The translations under genes and the position numbers were made by a program. From Sediminibacillus dalangtanensis (lineage in GTDB: Bacteria > Bacillota > Bacilli > Bacillales > Amphibacillaceae): 64,000 nucleotides of DNA. The stretch covers positions 806,001-870,000 of the forward strand of contig NZ_CP046956.1 in NCBI RefSeq assembly GCF_017792025.1, read 5' to 3'. The notes under the pieces were generated by a model that searched no databases, had not been told where the DNA came from, and saw only the letters and a list, made by a program, of their open reading frames with translations. Positions 57,891 through 64,000 of this stretch are shown here, one piece after another (the first letter of the stretch is position 1; every line of letters starts with the position of its first letter).

Positions 57891-58724
57891 ATGAAGGGAA
57901 AAGCATTACTCATAACGGCGGCTCTTGGAGCCGTGTTGTTTGGCTGTCAGCAGAATGAAGAACCGAAGCAGGGTGAGGATACCAAAGCCAGTCAAACGGA
58001 ACTGGATGATAAGCAAGCCTCTGACCAATCGGATTCCCAGGATGGGAATCAGGAGTCCGAACGGGATCAGGCAGGGCAAAAAGGTGACGAAAACAGTGAA
58101 AATAGCAGTGGAAATCTGGAAAAACCGGAGGACGGGGAAGTAGTTACCGTAGAGGATCCGGAAAGTACATTGGTGCTTGTCAATAAACAGTTTAAGCTTC
58201 CGGACGGTTATGAGCCACCCGACCTGATTGCGCCGGACGTGCCGTTTTATTTTGATGAAGATTTGGAAAAACGCTATATGCGCGAAGAAGCAGCGCATGC
58301 ATTAGAAGATTTGTTCAACGAGGCCGAGGAGGCCGGCCTGGATTTGGTTGCTGCTTCCGGCTACCGCTCTTATGAACGCCAGGAAGAAATTTATCAGCAA
58401 AACGTCGACAGTATGGGACAGGAGGAAGCTGACAAATTCTCGGCACGGCCTGGCAATAGTGAGCATCAGACTGGCCTGGCCATGGATGTGACGTCAGCGG
58501 AGATGGCTTTCTCACTGGAGCAGTCCTTTAAACAGACCGATGAAGGGACATGGTTGGCAGAGAATGCCCATCATTACGGTTTTATTATCCGTTATCCAGA
58601 AGGAAAAGATCACATTACCGGCTATAGTTATGAGCCGTGGCATATCCGATATGTCGGGGAAAAGGCTGCCGAGAAAATCTACCAACAAGATTTGACTTTG
58701 GAAGAATACCTGTTTTCTGAATAA
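57891..58724 (+). CDS. VanY-like D-Ala-D-Ala carboxypeptidase lipoprotein (M15B)
   Basis: Surface lipoprotein trimming peptidoglycan stems. Signal: KGKALLITAALGAVLFGCQQ (lipobox LFGC). A long acidic, Gln/Ser-rich linker (residues 22-80) precedes the M15 domain: KRYMREEAAHALEDLFNEAE, LVAASGYRSYERQEEIYQQN, SARPGNSEHQTGLAMDVTS (Zn ligands His and Asp in SxHxxGxAxD), and GKDHITGYSYEPWHIRYVG with the catalytic ExxH. 277 residues. Start ATG 57891 after AAGGGG; an ATG at 57768 has no ribosome binding site. Terminator role taken by the family A hairpin downstream. Confidence 0.9.
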   Translation: MKGKALLITAALGAVLFGCQQNEEPKQGEDTKASQTELDDKQASDQSDSQDGNQESERDQAGQKGDENSENSSGNLEKPEDGEVVTVEDPESTLVLVNKQFKLPDGYEPPDLIAPDVPFYFDEDLEKRYMREEAAHALEDLFNEAEEAGLDLVAASGYRSYERQEEIYQQNVDSMGQEEADKFSARPGNSEHQTGLAMDVTSAEMAFSLEQSFKQTDEGTWLAENAHHYGFIIRYPEGKDHITGYSYEPWHIRYVGEKAAEKIYQQDLTLEEYLFSE

Positions 58725-58728
58725 AACA

Positions 58729-58819
58729 GGTAGGCTGGGACAAAAGCATAGAGACCGAACCAAAAGCCGAACGTGATTCGAAATCCTAAATTTTTCGAAC
58801 TCGTTCGGTTTTTTTGAAA
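58729..58819. repeat. Family A fragment A6 (left end and hairpin only)
   Basis: GGCTGGGACAAAAGCATAGAG, GACCGAACC, then the hairpin CCGAACGTGATTCG..CGAACTCGTTCGG with T-run. It follows directly on the VanY-like stop and probably acts as its terminator. Confidence 0.7.
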
Positions 58820-58843
58820 GATAAGAAAGTATAAATTTCAGAG

Positions 58844-58981
58844 ATGTCTAGCTCCAGCGCCTACCCCCTCGAGGCTTTGCTTAAGCTTGTCGGGGGCCCA
58901 AACGATGTGGGTCATGCAGGCGTTGCCACAGCACGTGGGGCTTTACCCTGTACTCCTCTGAACAGGCGCTTGCTCTTTTGT
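58844..58981. repeat. Interspersed repeat family B, copy B3
   Basis: TGTCTAGCTCCAGCGCCTAC, CCCTCGAGGCTTTGCTTAAG, TGTCGGGGGCCCAAACGATG, GGTCATGCAGGCGTTGCCAC and GAACAGGCGCTTGCTCTTTT; shorter than B1 because the middle hairpin is deleted. It abuts A6. Confidence 0.75.
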
Positions 58982-59313
58982 CCATTTTCATCCCCTCTCT
59001 TTTTAGGAAATCATTATTCCAACTTTTTATCGGTTCGTTTTTACAATGGAATTGGTGTCATGTCCCATTCTCCATCAAAGGCACCCTGAAAGATGGTTCC
59101 AGGGCGCCTGTTCCATAAATAGGACTAAAGCATGTCCATAAATCGTGTCACCAAGCATAACGAAATAGTAGCTGGCTTTTCTTTTGTTTCCTATTGTGGA
59201 TGGGAGGATCCCTTCGAAAAAATGCAATTTTAGAAAAAACTGACAGAATCTTAACATAATTCGAGTGCTATTCTGTTATGCTTGGTTAAAGGGAAAAGGG
59301 AGGGGGAAGCTGG
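58982..59313. other. Intergenic stretch without a recognisable gene
   Basis: About 330 bases, mostly AT-rich; the hairpin-like GCACCCTGAAAGATGG..TCCAGGGCGCC at about 59082-59105 is weak. It should carry the UMF1-type transporter's promoter. Confidence 0.45.
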
Positions 59314-60606
59314 ATGAAAAACAAACGGGTGCGCAGCTGGCTCTTATATGATTGGGGGAATTCTGCTTTCGCCACTACAATCATGGCGGCTATCTTACCA
59401 GTGTTTTATTACGATGTGGCTGCCCAAGGGCTTCCGGAAAACACGGCAGCGAGTTACTGGGGCTACTCCCAGTCCTTGGCGGTGTTGCTTGTTGCAGTCA
59501 TGTCTCCAATCTTGGGGGCAATCAGTGACTATTCGGCAGCCAAAAAACAGTTTTTGCGTTTTTTTGCCTTTATGGGAATGATAGCAAGTGTACTTCTGGC
59601 TTTTGTCGGTGAAGGCGACTATTTATTTGCTTCGATCCTTTTAATTATCGGTACCATCGGGTTTTCAGGCGGAAATGTGTTTTATGATGCTTTTTTACCG
59701 GAAATAGCAGAGGGGGACAATATCGATCGCATTTCAACCAGGGGATTTGCCTATGGTTATATTGGCGGCGGACTGTTACTGGCTGTAAACGTTCTGATGC
59801 TGCTGAAACATGATTGGTTCGGCATGCCCGATCAGGCGATTGCAAGCCGTGTGTCCTTTGCCACAGTCGGACTTTGGTGGTTCGTTTTTTCGATTCCGCT
59901 ATTCCGGAATATACAGGAGGAAAAGAAGCACCAACAGCAGCGCAGCCAGTCTTACGTAGTGATTGGTTTCAAACGGGTGGCTGGCACGTTCAGGGATCTA
60001 AAGCAGTATCGTCAGCTCTTAGTATTCTTGTTGGCTTTTTGGTTATATAATGATGGTGTTTCTACCATTATTAAAATGGCCACCATTTACGGGAAAGATA
60101 TTGGTATTGATACTAATTCGCTGATAACCGCTCTTTTGATTACGCAGTTTATTGGCATTCCTTCCACATTCTTCTTCGGCTGGCTTGCAGGAAAAATCAC
60201 GGCAAAGAGGGCATTGCTGATTTCCCTTTACACATACGTGGCCATCGTCATCTTAGGATTTTTTATGGTTTCTGCTTTTCATTTTTATTTACTGGCGGTT
60301 TGTGTCGGACTGGTTCAAGGCGGAGCGCAGGCATTGAGCCGTTCGATTTACGGAAGGATGGTACCGGGGGATAGACATGCGGAATTTTACGGATTTTATG
60401 GAATTTCTTCTAAATTCGCGGCCGTTTTTGGTCCGTTTCTGTTTGGATTTGTTGGACAGTTAACTGGTTCCAGCAGGTACGGGATTTTTTCCTTACTGCT
60501 TTTCTTTATAGCCGGGATCGTCCTCTTGCAAATGGTCAATATAGATAAAGGAATCGAGGAAGCGAACAAACAGACGAACGATGATTTAAAAGTGGAAGTA
60601 CATTGA
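59314..60606 (+). CDS. UMF1/Atg22-like MFS transporter (YxiO type)
   Basis: Twelve membrane segments. Seen: SWLLYDWGNSAFATTIMAAI (UMF1 family opening), AVMSPILGAISDYSAAKKQF, NVFYDAFLPEIAEGDNIDRI with STRGFAYGYIGGGLLLAVN, FWLYNDGVSTIIKMATIYGK, and QALSRSIYGRMVPGDRHAEF then YGFYGISSKFAAVFGPFLFG. 430 residues. Substrate unknown; yeast Atg22 exports vacuolar amino acids and the family name derives from it. ATG 59314 after GGGAGGGGGAAG. Confidence 0.9.
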   Translation: MKNKRVRSWLLYDWGNSAFATTIMAAILPVFYYDVAAQGLPENTAASYWGYSQSLAVLLVAVMSPILGAISDYSAAKKQFLRFFAFMGMIASVLLAFVGEGDYLFASILLIIGTIGFSGGNVFYDAFLPEIAEGDNIDRISTRGFAYGYIGGGLLLAVNVLMLLKHDWFGMPDQAIASRVSFATVGLWWFVFSIPLFRNIQEEKKHQQQRSQSYVVIGFKRVAGTFRDLKQYRQLLVFLLAFWLYNDGVSTIIKMATIYGKDIGIDTNSLITALLITQFIGIPSTFFFGWLAGKITAKRALLISLYTYVAIVILGFFMVSAFHFYLLAVCVGLVQGGAQALSRSIYGRMVPGDRHAEFYGFYGISSKFAAVFGPFLFGFVGQLTGSSRYGIFSLLLFFIAGIVLLQMVNIDKGIEEANKQTNDDLKVEVH

Positions 60607-60725
60607 CAGGATTCCTGATGGGGAAAGAAAAAGTCCGGCATTGTTAAAACGGAAGTGTCTAAACAACTGCCGGAGACGGAGAAAAGTGGCTTCTCATTCC
60701 TGTCTGTTAACAGGCTATTGCGAAC

Positions 60726-61643
60726 TCAAACGATTGGATCACTGTATTGATTGGTCAACCCTAAGTGAAGGGCTTTGCCGGTATCGTAGGAGATGTTATC
60801 GATCAATGTTCGCAATTTTTCTTTCGTTGATTCTGAAGGACTGTTCCAGTAACCAACTACTTCATTCATGATTTCGATTCCTTCCAGCCTTGCCTGTTCG
60901 AACAATTGCCAAAAGCTTTCTCTGGAAGGCTCTTGTGTTGCCGGGTGATACCAGGTAGAGCCCGACTCATTGAGAAAATCAGCACGATCTGTTACCGGCC
61001 GATGGGAAAAAGCAGAAACGAGTGACGGGAACAAAGCATTTTTCCAACCATATGGATCATAAAGCAGCCGCAGAGCACGTTTCATGTCACGATAAGCGGA
61101 CTCTACGTATTCGCTTCCCAGGTCTTCAGACAGGTCTGGATAATGTTTGCTGATCAACTTGGTCAGCAACCCAGCTACGTCTTTGCCTAGACGACGCCCG
61201 GTATCCAATTCCTTATGGACAGGAGCTTTCCAAGTTTTTAAATGACGCATTTTTTCTCCGACCAAGGTATCGATGATAATTTCTAAACGCTGATGGTTAC
61301 TGCCTTGATACCCTGCTTTGTAGTGGATATAAGGATGGGCATTCCGATCAAGAATATGATGGGTGGCAAATCCAAATACATAGGCTTGTACGGCAAGTGT
61401 TTTGTCCCTCGCTTCTGTGATGAGATCGATCAGGAAATCACCACACTTTTCCGTATGCAAAAGGGTACCTATTTGGTTTACAGGTGAGGACTTTTTCCAG
61501 GGCCAAAAATTGTGGTAAAAAAATGGATCGGGCCCTTGTGCGCCAATTTTCATATAGGCATCCTGCTGCATGAATGGGTTTTCCTCCGTCAAAGAATCGG
61601 CGATTTCTTCGCAAAATAAAATATGAGTCCAACTGTTGGGCAT
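60726..61643 (-). CDS. Zinc-dependent phospholipase C-like protein
   Basis: Member of the PF00882 zinc-dependent phospholipase C family. Seen: NSWTHILFCEEIADSLTEEN, QGPDPFFYHNFWPW, LVGEKMRHL, and zinc-ligand region AYVFGFATHHILDRNAHPYI (with HHxxDxxxHP). The middle is helical, and the tail ends LHLGLTNQYSD. 305 residues, no signal peptide, so it is not an obvious secreted toxin; the Bacillus relatives are cytoplasmic proteins of unknown substrate. Start ATG 61643 after GGGAGG. A hairpin sits in its leader. Confidence 0.82.
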   Translation of the reverse strand: MPNSWTHILFCEEIADSLTEENPFMQQDAYMKIGAQGPDPFFYHNFWPWKKSSPVNQIGTLLHTEKCGDFLIDLITEARDKTLAVQAYVFGFATHHILDRNAHPYIHYKAGYQGSNHQRLEIIIDTLVGEKMRHLKTWKAPVHKELDTGRRLGKDVAGLLTKLISKHYPDLSEDLGSEYVESAYRDMKRALRLLYDPYGWKNALFPSLVSAFSHRPVTDRADFLNESGSTWYHPATQEPSRESFWQLFEQARLEGIEIMNEVVGYWNSPSESTKEKLRTLIDNISYDTGKALHLGLTNQYSDPIV

Positions 61644-61763
61644 TTCATTTCCTCCCTGGCAGGGTTAAACTGTTTGCAAGCTATTATATCGAATGATCCG
61701 GCAAAAAAGAATGACTATTCTGCGAAAAGTTTGTGTCGAATTCAGGACGGTTGAAACAAAAAG

Positions 61764-61797
61764 AAAGAGAGCCATGCTGGGCAGGCTCTCTTACACC
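61764..61797 (-). promoter_or_regulatory. Terminator-like hairpin in the phospholipase gene leader
   Basis: AGAGAGCC / GGCTCTCT with a 10-base loop; on the minus strand it is followed by TTCTTTTTGTTTC. It lies 120 bases upstream of the phospholipase-like start with no gene of its own between, so it may be an attenuator or the end of a small RNA. The rest of 61644-62005 contains the divergent promoters. Confidence 0.45.
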
Positions 61798-62005
61798 ACT
61801 TATAATCGCGAGCATAATCGAAGAAACGATATCCTGAAAAGTCTCTCCCTTCGCTTGCTTTGTCACTATTTTATCATGAAGTTCGAATAGAATAAATAGT
61901 TGGAAGATTATATCCTTATATTGTCAACAACCCGTCGGTTTTCTACATTCTTTGAAAATTTGGTACAATGAAGAAGAAGTATATTCAAAGGGAGGATGTC
62001 TAACG

Positions 62006-63391
62006 ATGGATTATCGGATCGAAAAAGATACTTTGGGGGAAATGCACGTTGCGGCGGATAAATTTTGGGGAGCACAAACGCAACGAAGCAAGCAAAACTT
62101 TCCGATTGGTTCGGAAAAAATGCCACAGGAAGTCATTGATGGTTTTGCGGTTTTGAAAAAAAGTGCTGCGATGGCTAATCGTGACCTTGGCCTGCTGGAA
62201 GAAGATAAAGCGGAAGCAATTGCTTATGCAGCAGACAAAATTTTGGCAGGGGAACTGAAGGAACATTTTCCACTCGTTGTATGGCAGACAGGGAGCGGCA
62301 CGCAATCCAATATGAACGTTAACGAAGTAATTGCCTATGTGGGAAACCAGTGGCTGGACGAGAAAAACAGTGAATACAAGCTTCATCCGAACGATGACGT
62401 TAATAAATCGCAAAGTTCGAATGATACATATCCGACCGCTTTGCATATCGGGGCTGTGCTCAAATTAGAGGATACTGTACTGCCTGCCCTTGACATCTTG
62501 AAACAAACATTAAAAGAAAAAATGGAAGCGTTTCAGGATATTGTGAAAATCGGCCGGACCCATTTACAGGATGCGACTCCGCTAACGCTGGGACAGGAAA
62601 TCAGTGGTTGGCACCGAATGCTTGAAAAGTCAGAGGCAATGCTGGTCGACAGTATTCGTTATGTAAAAGAATTGGCGATCGGCGGTACAGCAGTAGGTAC
62701 AGGGTTAAACGCTCATCCGGAATTTTCGGAACGCGTTTGTAAAAAAATCAACGAGTATACCGGCAAGGATTTTGTATCTGCTCCAAATAAGTTCCATGCG
62801 CTGACGAGCCATGACGAATTGGTCCATTCTCACGGCGCATTGAAAGCTTTGGCGGCAGATTTGATGAAGATTGCCAATGATGTACGTTGGCTAGCTAGTG
62901 GTCCGCGTTGTGGCATCGGGGAAATTACCATTCCAGCAAACGAACCAGGCAGTTCTATAATGCCGGGAAAAGTAAATCCTACGCAAAGCGAAGCGGTTAC
63001 CATGGTTGCAGTCCAAGTAATGGGCAACGATGCTGCGATTGGTTTCGCGGCCAGTCAAGGTAACTTTGAACTAAATGTCTTTAAACCAGTTATCGCCCAC
63101 AACTTTATCCAGTCTGCCCAATTATTGGCGGACAGCATGCTTTCCTTTGATGAGCGCTGTGTAAAAGGTTTGGAACCCAATCTGGAAAATATCGAGAAAA
63201 ACCTGAAGGATTCGCTTATGCTGGTAACGGCACTGAATCCGCATATCGGTTATGAAAATGCTGCAAAAATAGCCAAAAAAGCTTTTGCTGATAATACAAC
63301 ACTAAAACAAGCAGCAGTCGATTCTGGCCTGTTGACCGCAGAGCAGTTTGACGAATACATCAACCCAAAAGAAATGACGTATCCGAAATAA
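62006..63391 (+). CDS. fumC: Fumarate hydratase, class II
   Basis: Interconverts fumarate and malate in the TCA cycle; iron-independent tetramer. Seen: [58 protein letters not shown] (B-site region), [35 protein letters not shown] and the catalytic [20 protein letters not shown]. 461 residues. ATG 62006 after GGGAGGA; the longer frame to 61952 is unsupported. Complete and unremarkable. Confidence 0.94.
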   Translation: MDYRIEKDTLGEMHVAADKFWGAQTQRSKQNFPIGSEKMPQEVIDGFAVLKKSAAMANRDLGLLEEDKAEAIAYAADKILAGELKEHFPLVVWQTGSGTQSNMNVNEVIAYVGNQWLDEKNSEYKLHPNDDVNKSQSSNDTYPTALHIGAVLKLEDTVLPALDILKQTLKEKMEAFQDIVKIGRTHLQDATPLTLGQEISGWHRMLEKSEAMLVDSIRYVKELAIGGTAVGTGLNAHPEFSERVCKKINEYTGKDFVSAPNKFHALTSHDELVHSHGALKALAADLMKIANDVRWLASGPRCGIGEITIPANEPGSSIMPGKVNPTQSEAVTMVAVQVMGNDAAIGFAASQGNFELNVFKPVIAHNFIQSAQLLADSMLSFDERCVKGLEPNLENIEKNLKDSLMLVTALNPHIGYENAAKIAKKAFADNTTLKQAAVDSGLLTAEQFDEYINPKEMTYPK

Positions 63392-63400
63392 AAATTAGCA

Positions 63401-63663
63401 AAAGAGCCTGGGACAAAAGCATCGTGACCAAAATAAAAACCGAACGATTCCACCATTCGTTCGGTTTTTTGATTAGCAAAAAGCAAACGTTCCACCCTAT
63501 GAAAAATGAAACTTCCCACTACGTCAAGGTACTTAGCGATTCAAAGCACGTATCAAACACCAGGATAAAAAGAGAATATATAAATAAAAAAACGAACGAA
63601 TTTGATAAAAATTTAAAATTCGTTCGTTTGTACTTTGATGCCATGCTTTTATTCCCGGCCTCA
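63401..63663. repeat. Interspersed repeat family A, copy A7 (complete, short core)
   Basis: AAAGAGCCTGGGACAAAAGC at the left and GCCATGCTTTTATTCCCGGC at the right, with both end hairpins (ACGATTCCACCATTCGTT; ACGAACGAATT..AATTCGTTCGT) but only a remnant of the core (ACTACGTCAAGGTACTTAGC, then GATTCAAAGCACGTATCAAA). A deletion between the two core halves explains its shorter length. Serves as fumC terminator. Confidence 0.75.
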
Positions 63664-63766
63664 TATGATACGTTTCACGGAGATGAAACCAGGCAATGAT
63701 GATTGAACAGTATTCTTATCGGGGATATACCAAGCAAGGATATGTTTCTGATAGGAGGTTGAGGTA

Positions 63767-64000
63767 ATGAGTAAAGTGATCGCGTACGGCAAAGAACTTG
63801 GAAAAGAGTTTAAAAAAGACGACGCAACTACTTTGGCGGCTGCCCAGGCATTTTATTATCTTCTGGCCATTGTTCCATTATTGATTTTGTTATTGTCGAT
63901 TCTTCCTTACTTGTCGATCGACCCGCAGCGGGCGGTAAGCTTTGTGGAAAACGTGGTCCCATCTGAAATCGCCGGTACTTTTGAGGATACAGTTGTCAAT
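63767..64000 (+). CDS. YihY-family membrane protein (3' partial)
   Basis: First 78 codons of a YihY/BrkB-type inner-membrane protein, cut by the window end. Seen: a basic-acidic start (SKVIAYGKELGKEFKKDDAT), TLAAAQAFYYLLAIVPLLIL with the family's AFYxLLAxxP motif, and VENVVPSEIAGTFED. ATG 63767 lies 7 bases after AGGAGGT. Function unsettled; earlier called RNase BN but not that enzyme. Confidence 0.88.
   Translation, partial: MSKVIAYGKELGKEFKKDDATTLAAAQAFYYLLAIVPLLILLLSILPYLSIDPQRAVSFVENVVPSEIAGTFEDTVVN

Overview
The window is chromosomal DNA of a spore-forming, low-to-moderate GC member of the Bacillaceae (Bacillota). The evidence is Bacillus-type 16S/23S/5S rRNA genes, AGGAGG-type ribosome binding sites, TTG/GTG starts, sporulation genes (SpoVR, a YjcZ-type small protein, sigma-K-like promoters), RsbR-type stress proteins and a T-box leader. 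The genus cannot be fixed from sequence reading alone; the gene set resembles halotolerant genera around Virgibacillus and Halobacillus.

Layout. 0-7 kb: 3' part of a cystathionine gamma-lyase (mccB), an M20 dipeptidase, a PCYCGC lipoprotein, a decayed minus-strand BNR-like gene, spoVR and an FMN azoreductase with a palindromic operator. 7-13 kb: a 45-aa small protein, an RsbR paralogue, cadC-cadA cadmium resistance (cadA has an in-frame TGA at the first Cys of its N-terminal metal-binding CxxC motif) and a GNAT acetyltransferase. 13-25.5 kb: a spore-surface glycosylation island. It holds a collagen-like protein (N-terminal NTTRR-F1-like domain, about 80 Gly-X-Y triplets), two glycosyltransferases, an epimerase and four enzymes that together match the route from UDP-GlcNAc to UDP-2,3-diacetamido-2,3-dideoxyglucuronic acid (6-dehydrogenase, 3-oxidoreductase, aminotransferase, N-acetyltransferase). 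A coiled-coil/Gln-Lys-Pro-rich protein and a Cys-containing putative surface protein follow. Several of these genes carry sigma-K-like promoters, so the sugar, transferases and collagen acceptor are probably made together in the mother cell. 25.5-33 kb: DUF389 membrane protein, phosphoesterase, SDR, Na+/alanine symporter, thioredoxin-like protein, DUF421 protein, alkyltransferase-like DNA-repair protein and a CBO0543-type membrane protein. 33.3-38.9 kb: one rRNA operon (tandem promoters, 16S-23S-5S, no tRNA genes, strong terminator). 39-49 kb: DUF2512 protein, a V4R/STAS protein, DNA glycosylase, benzil reductase, aconitase, Nudix hydrolase, YjcZ-type protein, GNAT, second methionine aminopeptidase and a cobalamin-binding-like protein. 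49-64 kb: NhaC antiporter under a tyrosine-type T-box, azlCD, GNAT, CDF exporter, WrbA, MFS transporters, IDEAL-domain protein, VanY-like lipoprotein, a Zn-dependent phospholipase C-like protein, fumarase and the start of a YihY-family membrane protein.

The intergenic spaces are populated by at least two families of interspersed repeats. Family A is bounded by inverted ends related to GGGACAAAAGCAT, each followed by a terminator-like hairpin, and encloses a GC-rich core that also occurs alone. Family B is a separate GC-rich block with the signature AGCTCCAGCGCC. They look like non-autonomous elements that now lie at gene 3' ends.
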